Part shown: piece by piece, positions 54,084 to 62,523 of the stretch
Numbering within the stretch: position 1 is the first letter of the stretch
Layout: every line of letters starts with the position of its first letter
From: Mesobacillus subterraneus
GTDB lineage: Bacteria > Bacillota > Bacilli > Bacillales > Cytobacillaceae
NCBI RefSeq assembly: GCF_023715485.1
Contig: NZ_JAMBOF010000006.1
Coordinates: 1 to 64,000, forward strand
Direction of reading: 5' to 3'
Length of the DNA stretch: 64,000 nucleotides
The notes under the pieces: model-generated
What the model saw: the letters and a program-made list of their open reading frames with translations, nothing else
What the model was told of the DNA's origin: nothing
Database searches by the model: none
Translations under genes and position numbers: made by a program

Positions 54084-55298
54084 ATGCAAACGACAACATT
54101 ATCACAATTCTCTCTTCGATCAGCAATCTACAGCGGATCAAATTCTCGTGCCATGATACCTGATTTGTTCAAAGGTCTGGGTGCTAAAAGAGTGGTCCTT
54201 TTTAGCGACAGGGGGCTGGAAAAAGCTGGCGTAGTAGAAAAGGTCGCCCAGATTTTCGAATTAACAAGTAAAGGAACTGGCCCTGAACTTGCAGGGATAT
54301 ATGTCGATATTGCCCAGGATGCCGAAAGCGCTTCGGTGAATGAAGCTCTCCGGTATGCAAGAGAAGTAGGCGCTGACGGATTGCTTGCTGTCGGAGGCGG
54401 CAGTGTGCTTGACACGGTTAAGGGAGTCAAATTTGCAATGCATAAAGGGTTAACCGACATCAAGGAAGCGATTCCTGGCGGCTTTTTATTCGAGCAGTTC
54501 CCAAAAGCTACCCATATCCCTATACCGCATATCGCCATTCCGACAACAGCGGGAACAGGATCAGAGGTGTCACCGATTGCGGTCATCTATAATGAGGATA
54601 TCAAGATGAAAGGCAATATCATCAACCCTTTTATAAGTGCTGATATCGCGGTGCTGGATCCTGATTTGACAGTGGGACTGCCGCCGGCAATCACTGCTTT
54701 TACCGGCTTTGATGCATTGACCCATGCAATCGAGGCATTTGCATCTCCTAATGCTACTGCACTGACGGATGCTCATGCTTTGCATGCAATCAGGCTGATC
54801 GAAAAAAATCTTCCGGTTGCTGTAGCAGAGGGTTCCAATCTTGAAGCTAGAATGGAAATGCTGCAGGCGAGCCTTATGGGAATCACCGCATTCAGTTTTG
54901 CTCTGAACGCCATTCCGGTCCATAACTTCGCCCATGCATATGGCGCATTGTTCCGGATTCCTCATGGACTGGCAAATGCCGTTTTCCTGCCTGTGGTAAT
55001 GGAATTTGTGCCAAGTTTATATCTTCCTAAGGTAAAAGAGCTAGCCTCGGCATTGCGTGTTGACTTCAATGCTGAAGAAGAGAATGAAGCCGTTCTGGCA
55101 AAAGTCATTGAAAAAATAAGATTGCTTCAGCATAAAACCGGTTTGCCATCAGACTTTACTGAATACAACTTGACTGAGGAAGACCTGGAGAGAGTTGCCG
55201 TTGCCGTTGCCAAGGACCCTGCCGCGGTATCCTTCCCGATGCCAAAAGAACTGATTCAGGCTGTCGGCCAGCAGGTCGTGCCGATTGGCGTAAAATAA
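54084..55298 (+). CDS. iron-containing alcohol dehydrogenase
   Basis: This group III alcohol dehydrogenase has 404 aa. It has the NAD loop GGGSVLDTVKG, PTTAGTGSEVSPIAV, and metal ligands in FDALTHAIEAF and VHNFAHAYGALFRIPHGLANAV (read in parts). A GTG frame opens at 54072, but the ATG at 54084 is 8 nt after AGGTGA. It converts an alcohol to an aldehyde, or the reverse, next to the aldehyde dehydrogenase. It is the last gene before a terminator. Confidence 0.9.
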   Translation: MQTTTLSQFSLRSAIYSGSNSRAMIPDLFKGLGAKRVVLFSDRGLEKAGVVEKVAQIFELTSKGTGPELAGIYVDIAQDAESASVNEALRYAREVGADGLLAVGGGSVLDTVKGVKFAMHKGLTDIKEAIPGGFLFEQFPKATHIPIPHIAIPTTAGTGSEVSPIAVIYNEDIKMKGNIINPFISADIAVLDPDLTVGLPPAITAFTGFDALTHAIEAFASPNATALTDAHALHAIRLIEKNLPVAVAEGSNLEARMEMLQASLMGITAFSFALNAIPVHNFAHAYGALFRIPHGLANAVFLPVVMEFVPSLYLPKVKELASALRVDFNAEEENEAVLAKVIEKIRLLQHKTGLPSDFTEYNLTEEDLERVAVAVAKDPAAVSFPMPKELIQAVGQQVVPIGVK

Positions 55299-55305
55299 AA
55301 TGAAT

Positions 55306-55342
55306 TAAGAGGGGAATCCGGACGCGGTTCACCCTCTTTTTA
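55306..55342 (+). terminator. terminator of operon B
   Basis: AAGAGGG and CCCTCTT form a 7-bp stem with an 18-nt GC-rich loop, followed by T5. Some read-through into the dehydrogenase gene 40 nt on is possible. Confidence 0.65.
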
Positions 55343-55381
55343 CAGTCCTAACAGCTCAAGTTTATAAAGGAGTGGTCAAAG

Positions 55382-56599
55382 ATGATGAATTTTGATTTTA
55401 CCGAAGAACAGGAACTTTTGAGAAAAACAGTCAGGAGCTTTGTTGATAAAGAAATCTTGCCTTATATAAAAGATTGGGATGAGAAACAGCATTTTGAAAC
55501 CAGTATTTTAACAAGGCTTGCAAATCTGGGACTAATGGGTGTCTGTATACCGGAAGAATATGGCGGCAGCGGAATGGACTATAATTCACTTGCGATTGTA
55601 TGTGAGGAGCTTGAGCGAGGCGACACCGCCTTCAGGACCGCGGTCTCTGTGCACACGGGGCTGAACAGCATGACATTGCTCCAGTGGGGAAATGAGCAGC
55701 AAAAGCAGAAGTACCTGGTTCCTCAGTCAAAAGGGGAGAAGGTTGGAGCATTTGGGCTGACAGAGCCTAATGCAGGTTCAGATGTTGCGGCAATGCAGAC
55801 AATGGCCAGAGACGCAGGAGATCACTATATACTTAATGGATCAAAAACATGGATCTCATTATGTGATGTTGCCGACCATTTCCTTGTCTTTGCTTATACT
55901 GATAAAAATAAAAAACACCACGGCATATCTGCCTTTATTGTGGAGCGAACATGGGACGGCTTTTCATCCAAAGCGATTAAAGGAAAACTCGGGATCAGGG
56001 CGGGAAATACCGGGGAAATCTACTTTGATAATGTAAAAGTTCCTAAGGAAAATTTGTTAGGCCGGGAGGGAGATGGTTTTAAAATCGCAATGTCCGCATT
56101 GGATAACGGCCGCTTTACAGTAGCTGCGGGCGCATGCGGAACAATCATGGCAAGCCTTGAAGCAAGTGTGAAGTATTGTCATGAACGAAGCACCTTTGGC
56201 AAAGAAATCGGCAGGCACCAGCTTGTCCAGCAAATGATCGCCAGGATGGAAGCAGGCCTGGTACAGTCCCGTTTACTTGTTTACCGTGCCGGCTGTCTTA
56301 AAAACCAGGGTAAGAGGAATACCCGGGAAACCTCCCTGGCCAAGTGGCAGGCATGTGACTATGCCTATGAAGCGGCGAACGACGCCGTCCAAATTTATGG
56401 TGCGTACGGATTTTCTAACGAATATCCAGTTGAACGATATTTAAGGAATGCCAAAGCACCCGTCATTTATGAAGGAACACGAGAAATACACACAGTCATG
56501 CAGGGAGAGTATGTTTTAGGATATCGGGTCGATAAACCATTATCCAATATGCTTCCAGCGTGGCCATTTGAAACCGTTACGGAAGAAGCAGTGAAATAA
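55382..56599 (+). CDS. acyl-CoA dehydrogenase (1)
   Basis: This 405-aa FAD enzyme introduces a double bond into acyl-CoA. It has FGLTEPNAGSDVAAM and WISLCDVADHFLVFAYT (FAD/substrate loops) and a catalytic Glu in VIYEGTREIHT near the C-terminus, as in the glutaryl/isovaleryl-type placement. AAGGAG lies 9 nt before the first of two ATGs. It follows operon B, past a terminator that may leak. Confidence 0.92.
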   Translation: MMNFDFTEEQELLRKTVRSFVDKEILPYIKDWDEKQHFETSILTRLANLGLMGVCIPEEYGGSGMDYNSLAIVCEELERGDTAFRTAVSVHTGLNSMTLLQWGNEQQKQKYLVPQSKGEKVGAFGLTEPNAGSDVAAMQTMARDAGDHYILNGSKTWISLCDVADHFLVFAYTDKNKKHHGISAFIVERTWDGFSSKAIKGKLGIRAGNTGEIYFDNVKVPKENLLGREGDGFKIAMSALDNGRFTVAAGACGTIMASLEASVKYCHERSTFGKEIGRHQLVQQMIARMEAGLVQSRLLVYRAGCLKNQGKRNTRETSLAKWQACDYAYEAANDAVQIYGAYGFSNEYPVERYLRNAKAPVIYEGTREIHTVMQGEYVLGYRVDKPLSNMLPAWPFETVTEEAVK

Positions 56600-56631
56600 G
56601 AAAAAGGGGATGATTCGTAAATACTCCCCTG

Positions 56632-57712
56632 TGCATTGCCCGAAAATCAATGGCGAAGTCATTTTGGGTAAAAGCAACACCTCTGCATTACCCGTAAATC
56701 GTTGGCAAAGTCATTTTAGGTAAAAGCAACGGCTCTGCATTGCCCTAAAATCATTGGCAAATTCATTTTGGGTAAAAGCAACACCTCTGCATTACCCGAA
56801 AATCGCTGGCGAAGTCATTTTGGGTAAAAGCAGACACTCTGCATTGCCCGTAATTCGGTGGCGAAGTCATTTTGGGTAAAAGCAGACACTCTGCATTGCC
56901 CGAAAGTCGGTGGCGAAGTCATTTTGGGTAAAAGCAGACACTCTGCATTGCCCGAAAATCGTTGGCAAATTCATTGTGGGTAAAAGCAACACCTCTGCAT
57001 TCCCCGGAAATCGCTGTCGAAGTCATTTTGGGTAAAAGCAGACACTCTGCATTGCCCGTAATTCGGTGGCGGAGACATTTTAGGTAAAAGCAGCGCTTCT
57101 GCATTACCCGTAATTCGGTGGCGGAGACATTTTAGGTAAAAGCAGACACTCTGCATTGCCCGAAAATCAGTGGCGGAGACATTTTAGGTAAAAGCAACAC
57201 CTCTGCATTACCCGAAAATCGGCGGCAAAGTCATTTTGGGTAAAAGCAGACACTCTGCATTGCCCGTAAAACGGTGGCGGAGACATTTTAGGTAAAAGCA
57301 GCGCTTCTGCATTGCCCGAAAATCGGCGGCGAAGTCATTTTGGGTAAAAGCAGACACTCTGCATTGCCCGAAAATCAGTGGCGGAGACATTTTAGGTAAA
57401 AGCAGACACTCTGCATTGCCCGTAATTCGGTGGCGGAGACATTTTAGGTAAAAGCAGCGCTTCTGCATTACCCGTAATTCGGTGGCGGAGACATTTTAGG
57501 TAAAAGCAACGCTTCTGCATTGCCCGAAAATCGGCGGCGAAGTCATTTTGGGTAAAAGCAGACACTCTGCATTGCCCGAAAATCAGTGGCGGAGATATTT
57601 TAGGTAAAAGCAACACCTCTGCATTACCCGAAAATCGGCGGCAAAAGTCATTTTGGGTAAAAGCAACGCTTCTGCATTGCCCGTAATTCCCTAAAGCGGT
57701 AAAAGCAACTAT
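56632..57712. repeat. 52-bp tandem hairpin array (about 20 copies)
   Basis: TGCATT recurs every 52 bp from 56632 to 57673 (20 steps, one extra base near the end). A unit contains GGCGAAGTC, ATTTTGGGTAAAAGCA and a 6-nt variable part before CTCTGCATTGCCCG. Within units GGGTAA pairs with TTRCCC and GCAG with CTGC, so each copy can form a hairpin of about 40 nt. Variants (GACACT, AACACC, GCGCTT) are mixed along the array. It fills the gap between convergent genes. Four overlapping frames on the minus strand are repeat artefacts. Confidence 0.92.
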
Positions 57713-57785
57713 ACCTGATTATTAATTCGATTCTTTTTAACTAAAACAGCTTTCATCTTGTCGAGAATGAGGTGTACGAACCAAA

Positions 57786-57829
57786 AAAGGTGATCGCTTC
57801 ATCAAATATCAGAAGCTGATCACCTTTTA
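57786..57829 (-). terminator. terminator of the M42 peptidase gene
   Basis: On the minus strand AAAGGTGATC with an inner AGCTTC pairs with GAAGC and GATCACCTTT, followed by T6. Confidence 0.8.
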
Positions 57830-57832
57830 TCT

Positions 57833-58882
57833 TTATAATATCATTTCAGACAGTACGTAGTGGTACAGCAGTTTGGCTGTATTTTCAATTGAATCTTTGT
57901 GTGTTCGTTCGAATGCATGGGATGAATCGATTCCCGGTCCAATCAAGCCATGAATGATGTCATGTCCTGAACGGATCGCGGCTGATGCGTCTGATCCGTA
58001 GAAAGGATAGATATCGAGTTTGTAGCCGATTCCATTGTCGACGGCAAGTTGTGTCAGCCTTTTCCTCAGCTCGTAATGGTAAGGTCCGCTCGCATCCTTT
58101 ACACAGATGGAGACGGTGTACTCATCCGTTGACTGGCCATCACCCATTGCCCCCATATCGACCGCAAGATACTCAACGGTTTCCGGTGTAATATTCGAGT
58201 TGCCTCCATAGCCAATTTCTTCGTTATTGGAAATCAAAAAGTGTGTTGTGTATGGCAATTCGATGTTTTCATCCTTAATTTGTTTGATCAACTGAAGCAG
58301 GATGGCGACACTTGCCTTGTCATCAAGGTGACGGGATTTGATGAAACCTGATGGAGTAATCTGTACCCGCGGATCAAATGATACAAAATCGCCCACTTCG
58401 ATGCCAAGTGACCTGACATCTTCAGCATTAAGAACTTTTTCATCAAGACGGACTTCCATATTATCCTGGTTGCGTTCTGCTTTCCCGGCATCCTTATATA
58501 CATGGACAGAGGTTTGATGCATTAATATTGTGCCTGTGAACTTTTTGCCGCTCGAAGTTTCAATTTCACAGTATTCGCCTTCAATGGAGTTGTATTTAAA
58601 ACCGCCAATCAAATCAAGCTTAAGTCGTCCGCTCGGCTTGATTTCTTTTACAATCGCTCCAAGTGTATCGACATGGGCAGTCAGCATTCTGTGATTTTGC
58701 TGGTCCTTCCCGGGAAGAGTCGCAATCAAGCCGCCTTTGCGATTCCTTTTCGTTTCCACCTTCATTTCATTTAAAAACTTTTCTACATATGTAATGACTT
58801 CGTTTGTGTTTCCCGAAGGACTTGGAATGCTGACTAATTCCTTCAATAAGCTTATTGTTTCATTTGTGTTCGGGTATGCCAT
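57833..58882 (-). CDS. M42-family metallopeptidase
   Basis: This 349-aa cytoplasmic aminopeptidase of the M42 (glutamyl aminopeptidase/YsdC) family has HVDTLGAIV (first metal His-Asp), HLDDKASVAIL (bridging Asp), NNEEIGYGGNS (general-base Glu pair), AVDMGA and a C-terminal HAFERTH. The complete binuclear site is present. AGGAG precedes the ATG. It is convergent with the acyl-CoA dehydrogenase across the 52-bp array. Confidence 0.92.
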   Translation of the reverse strand: MAYPNTNETISLLKELVSIPSPSGNTNEVITYVEKFLNEMKVETKRNRKGGLIATLPGKDQQNHRMLTAHVDTLGAIVKEIKPSGRLKLDLIGGFKYNSIEGEYCEIETSSGKKFTGTILMHQTSVHVYKDAGKAERNQDNMEVRLDEKVLNAEDVRSLGIEVGDFVSFDPRVQITPSGFIKSRHLDDKASVAILLQLIKQIKDENIELPYTTHFLISNNEEIGYGGNSNITPETVEYLAVDMGAMGDGQSTDEYTVSICVKDASGPYHYELRKRLTQLAVDNGIGYKLDIYPFYGSDASAAIRSGHDIIHGLIGPGIDSSHAFERTHKDSIENTAKLLYHYVLSEMIL

Positions 58883-59033
58883 TTTAAAACTCCTCTCATA
58901 TAAAATCTTCCATGTAAATCATATTATAAACTTTTTTCCTGAATCAAAGTAACCATTTATATTGTATTCCTGTAATCACAAACCTGGTCTATTCATATTT
59001 TGATTATGGATGCAGTTTTGGGGAGGGATTAAA

Positions 59034-59933
59034 ATGAATGGATATTGGTTCAGGTATTCGTTGCTGGAATGGTGCAGGGAGATGGAAGCGGAATGGGCTT
59101 CAGTAAAAGGGCAGCTTAGAGAATCAGAGGAAGAACAAGCATTAAAACTATGGGAAGAGAACCTTTTAACACTTAAAACAAAAGCGGAAAATTCCATGGA
59201 AGAGGAAACGTTATACGCTGAAGCAAGAAACTTATATGATGAGTTTGCGAATTATTTGAGCGGTCCTGAGGCAGAAAATGAGCGTCAGCAAGGCCAAAGG
59301 CTGCAGCCAGTCCCTATCGGAGGACACAAATTGCCGCCCTTGCCATATGCGTATAATGCACTTGAGCCTGTCATAGCAGAGGAAATCATGAGGCTGCACC
59401 ATTCAAAGCATCACCAGAGCTATGTGGATGGATTGAACAAAGCTGAAAACGAGATGCAGAAAGCACGGCAAAATGGAGATTTCGGGTTGATTAAACATTG
59501 GGAACGGGAAGCAGCTTTCCATGGGGCCGGCCATTATCTTCACACCATCTTTTGGAGCATCATGAGTCCGAATGGCGGGGGAACCCCTAAAGGGCAGCTC
59601 GGAAAAGCGATCAATGATTCTTTCGGCAGCTTTGAAAAGTTCAAAAAGCATTTTTCAGAAGCCGCTAAAAATGTTGAAGCTGTTGGCTGGGCAATCCTTG
59701 TTTGGTCTCCTCGTTCGCACCGGCTGGAAATCCTCCAGGCAGAAAAGCACCAAAACTTATCGCAATGGGATGTTGTACCGTTACTTGTGCTCGATGTTTG
59801 GGAGCATGCTTATTACCTGCAATATAAAAACGAGCGGGCTAAATATGTTGATAACTGGTGGCGGATTGTCAATTGGAATGAAGTCGAACAGAGGTTCAAC
59901 AAGGCACGCACAATCGCATGGCAGCCATTTTAG
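59034..59933 (+). CDS. Fe/Mn superoxide dismutase with N-terminal extension (SodF-like)
   Basis: This 299-aa protein has a C-terminal superoxide dismutase domain (about 105-299): LPPLPYAYNALEPVI, HHSKHHQSYVDGLN, FHGAGHYLHTIFW and the metal pair in LDVWEHAYYLQY. The first 100 residues are an acidic helical extension (EWCREMEAEWASV and following) absent from ordinary SOD. B. subtilis SodF has a similar layout. The ATG at 59034 has GGGAGGG 6 nt upstream, and an earlier frame start (59010) has none. Confidence 0.88.
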   Translation: MNGYWFRYSLLEWCREMEAEWASVKGQLRESEEEQALKLWEENLLTLKTKAENSMEEETLYAEARNLYDEFANYLSGPEAENERQQGQRLQPVPIGGHKLPPLPYAYNALEPVIAEEIMRLHHSKHHQSYVDGLNKAENEMQKARQNGDFGLIKHWEREAAFHGAGHYLHTIFWSIMSPNGGGTPKGQLGKAINDSFGSFEKFKKHFSEAAKNVEAVGWAILVWSPRSHRLEILQAEKHQNLSQWDVVPLLVLDVWEHAYYLQYKNERAKYVDNWWRIVNWNEVEQRFNKARTIAWQPF

Positions 59934-60022
59934 TAAAAGGAAGGGTGACATGATTCCATCCTTCTCTGTATAAAAAACCCCTTCCTGCTTAAACTAAACA
60001 TATGTTCGGGAGGTGTTTTTTT

Positions 60023-60334
60023 ATGGAAAACAAGGACTTTAACCAGATTTACAATGAATACAAGGAACAAAGCATGGGGCAAGCGGAGTTGGAAGCCAAC
60101 GCACAACTATCAGGAAAAGAGCAAATAGTAGCCGTCAGGAAAAATGATGACGGCGACCTGATCGCATTTAAAACAGAAAGCGGCAGGGAGCTCGATTATA
60201 TTTCTGCGCTATCTGAGGCTAAAACGGGAAAGCTGGCACATGTTGATGTATTCCATAAATATGGCCGTGATATTCTCAGGAGTGAACCTGATGGAATTAA
60301 AGAAAATAACCTTGATAATTTACCACATTTCTAG
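60023..60334 (+). CDS. DUF3892-family small protein
   Basis: This 103-aa soluble protein matches DUF3892 in its core IVAVRKNDDGDLIAFKTESGRELDYISALSEAKTGKL (read in parts), a family of small Bacillus proteins of unknown function. The frame opens at 60002, but GGGAGGTG and a 7-nt spacer favour the ATG at 60023. A terminator follows. Confidence 0.7.
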   Translation: MENKDFNQIYNEYKEQSMGQAELEANAQLSGKEQIVAVRKNDDGDLIAFKTESGRELDYISALSEAKTGKLAHVDVFHKYGRDILRSEPDGIKENNLDNLPHF

Positions 60335-60360
60335 CAGGGAGGAATCCCTGCAATTTTTTT
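60334..60360 (+). terminator. terminator after the DUF3892 gene
   Basis: GCAGGGA and TCCCTGC form a 7-bp stem with a GGAA loop, followed by AATTTTTTT. Confidence 0.9.
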
Positions 60361-60390
60361 GTTCGTTTCTCCTATAGATTAACAAATAAC

Positions 60391-60419
60391 TTGATTTTTC
60401 TGAAATTTCAATCTAAAAT
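60391..60419 (+). promoter_or_regulatory. sigma-A promoter of operon C
   Basis: TTGATT, 17 nt, TAAAAT. The shared operator begins 9 nt after the -10. Confidence 0.7.
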
Positions 60420-60428
60420 TAAAGGTAA

Positions 60429-60448
60429 CATACCAACCGGTAGGTATG
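60429..60448. promoter_or_regulatory. shared near-palindromic operator, copy 3
   Basis: CATACCAACCGGTAGGTATG is a 20-bp palindrome with a single mismatched pair. It is the best copy of the site also found at 41731 and 44872, and lies at the expected start site of operon C. Confidence 0.8.
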
Positions 60449-60517
60449 TAATACGTAGTTATGACATACATTTTTAATAGACTATCAGAATTGAAGAATA
60501 AGATGGGAGTGACTGGA

Positions 60518-61693
60518 ATGCATTTACGGCTTACGGAAGAACAGAAAATGGTGCAAAAGACAATTCGACGATTTGTAGAAAAGGAATTAATTCCGCTGGA
60601 AAATGAAGTACTTAGAAATGAAAGAGAAGGACGTCCAAGCCTTCCTCCTGGAAAAATGCATGAACTACAGATGAAGGCTAAAGAAGCAGGGTTCTGGGGA
60701 ATCAATACACCGGAACAATATGGAGGTGCAGATCTGGGGCAGATGATGATGGCCATCGTCCTCATGGAGGTATCCAAGACATTTGTTCCTTTCCAGTTTG
60801 GTGGGTCGGCAGACAACATTCTTTATTATGGCAACGAAGAGCAAAAACGGAAGTATCTGATCCCAACCATCAACGGGGAGAAAAAATCGTGCTTCGCGAT
60901 GACAGAGCCAGGTGCTGGCTCGGATACAAGAAATATTAAAATGACGGCTGTGAAGGACGGCAATGAATGGGTGCTAAATGGCGAAAAAACTTTCATAACA
61001 GGCGGAAATGAAGCTGACTTTGTTATGGTCATCGCGATCACCGATAAAGAAAAACACCGGGCAACAGGGCGTGATGGTGTGACTTGTTTTATTGTCGACC
61101 GGGATATGGGCTGGAGATCAGAATTCATACATACGATGGGCGAATGGGGGCCGGCGGGGCTGGTGTTTGATAACGTCCGCGTACCAGAGGAAAATATTTT
61201 GGGAGAAGTCGATGGCGGCTATAAATTGGGACTGGAATGGATCGGTTTTGCAAGATGGGTAGTTGGCGCCAGAGCGATCGGATCCGCGGAACGCTTGCTG
61301 CAAATGGCGATTGACTATTCAAAAGAGCGAATCACGTTCGGCAAGCCGATTGCTGAAAGACAAGCTATCCAGTGGATGATTGCCGATTCAGCAGTCGAAA
61401 TCGAAGCCGCAAGATGGCTCGTGCTTAATGCCGCTTATACACTTGATGCCGGTGAAGATAACAGGCATATGGCATCGATGGCAAAATTGTATGGCTCCAA
61501 CATGGGGAACAGGGTTGTCGACCGCGTCATGCAAATTCATGGCGGCATGGGCTATACAAGGGAATTGCCAATCGAGCGCTGGTATCGGGAAGCGAGACTT
61601 TGGAGAATTTACGATGGAACTGATGAAATCCAGCGCATGATCATCGCCAGGGACCTATTGAAAGGGCATGTGAAAATCGGCCAGTTTGTATAA
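60518..61693 (+). CDS. acyl-CoA dehydrogenase (2)
   Basis: This 391-aa acyl-CoA dehydrogenase has MTEPGAGSDTRNIKM, NGEKTFITGG, ERITFGKPIAERQAIQWM and IYDGTDEIQRM, where an Asp (YDGT) replaces the catalytic Glu seen as YEGT in the enzyme at 55382. The start ATG at 60518 has GGGAG 8 nt upstream, and earlier in-frame ATGs have none. It is first in operon C. Confidence 0.88.
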   Translation: MHLRLTEEQKMVQKTIRRFVEKELIPLENEVLRNEREGRPSLPPGKMHELQMKAKEAGFWGINTPEQYGGADLGQMMMAIVLMEVSKTFVPFQFGGSADNILYYGNEEQKRKYLIPTINGEKKSCFAMTEPGAGSDTRNIKMTAVKDGNEWVLNGEKTFITGGNEADFVMVIAITDKEKHRATGRDGVTCFIVDRDMGWRSEFIHTMGEWGPAGLVFDNVRVPEENILGEVDGGYKLGLEWIGFARWVVGARAIGSAERLLQMAIDYSKERITFGKPIAERQAIQWMIADSAVEIEAARWLVLNAAYTLDAGEDNRHMASMAKLYGSNMGNRVVDRVMQIHGGMGYTRELPIERWYREARLWRIYDGTDEIQRMIIARDLLKGHVKIGQFV

Positions 61694-61701
61694 CCAACAA
61701 A

Positions 61702-61715
61702 TGAAAGCGTTAACA
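61702..61715. promoter_or_regulatory. CcpA-binding (cre) site
   Basis: TGAAAGCGTTAACA matches the cre consensus TGWAANCGNTNWCA at every fixed position. It lies in the 48-nt gap inside operon C, so CcpA could act there as a roadblock or on a local promoter. Confidence 0.65.
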
Positions 61716-61741
61716 GTTTAGTGGATAGAGGAGGAACTAGA

Positions 61742-62506
61742 ATGGCAGGAAGATTTGATGGAAGAGTTGCTTTTGTGACAGGAGGCAGCAGAGGAATCGG
61801 AAAAGGAATTGTTCAGCTTTTCGCAGAGGAAGGAGCAAAGGTTGCATTTATAGACTTGAATGAGGAAGCATTAGCAGAAACAACGAACGAGTTACGTGAG
61901 AAAGGTTATGAAGTTTACTCCAAAGTAGCAAACGTGACAGATTATGAGCAGGTGGAACAAGCAGTTAAAGAAGTACATGACACTTTTGGTTCTGTTGATA
62001 TCCTTGTGAACAACGCGGGAGTTATCCGCGATAACCTGCTTTTCAAAATGACGGATTCCGACTGGCAAACGGTCATGGACGTCCATCTGAAAGGTTCATT
62101 CAATGCAGCGAAAGCAGCTCAGAAGTATATGGTTGAACAGAAATATGGCCGGATCATCAATATTTCGTCAACGTCCGCACTTGGAAACAGAGGGCAGGCA
62201 AACTATGCAGCGGCAAAGGCAGGTCTCCAGGGTTTCACTAAAACACTTGCAATCGAACTTGGTCGTTATGGAATCACAGCCAACTCGGTCGCTCCAGGTT
62301 TCATCGAGACGGAAATGACGAAAGAAACAGCAGCGCGAATCGGTATTTCGTTTGATGACCTGATTAAACACAGTGTCGCGAGCATTCCGGTCGGCAGGAG
62401 CGGTAAACCGGCAGATATCGCCAACGCAGTTGCTTTCTTTGCTGATGAAAAATCTTCCTTTGTCAACGGCCAGGTCATTTATGTGGCTGGCGGTCCGAAA
62501 AATTAA
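61742..62506 (+). CDS. FabG-like SDR oxidoreductase
   Basis: This 254-aa 3-oxoacyl reductase-like SDR has TGGSRGIGKG, NNAGVIRDNLLFKM, INISSTSALGNRGQANYAAAKAG (read in parts; catalytic Ser, Tyr, Lys) and SVAPGFIETEMTKE. The resemblance to FabG/PhaB is strong, and in this operon oxidation of 3-hydroxyacyl-CoA is likely. AGGAGG precedes the ATG at 61742. Confidence 0.9.
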   Translation: MAGRFDGRVAFVTGGSRGIGKGIVQLFAEEGAKVAFIDLNEEALAETTNELREKGYEVYSKVANVTDYEQVEQAVKEVHDTFGSVDILVNNAGVIRDNLLFKMTDSDWQTVMDVHLKGSFNAAKAAQKYMVEQKYGRIINISSTSALGNRGQANYAAAKAGLQGFTKTLAIELGRYGITANSVAPGFIETEMTKETAARIGISFDDLIKHSVASIPVGRSGKPADIANAVAFFADEKSSFVNGQVIYVAGGPKN

Positions 62507-62523
62507 TGTGAGGTGAAAAGTCA

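Noticed and set aside
56919-57616. Four overlapping minus-strand frames with repeated RCFYLKCLRHR-type text
   Set aside because: They arise from the 52-bp array. The period is not a multiple of 3, so the frames cycle, and no start signal is present.
56632-57712. A CRISPR array
   Set aside because: Whole 52-bp units repeat, including what would be the spacers. Variable parts are only 6 nt and come in a few versions. No cas genes are present.
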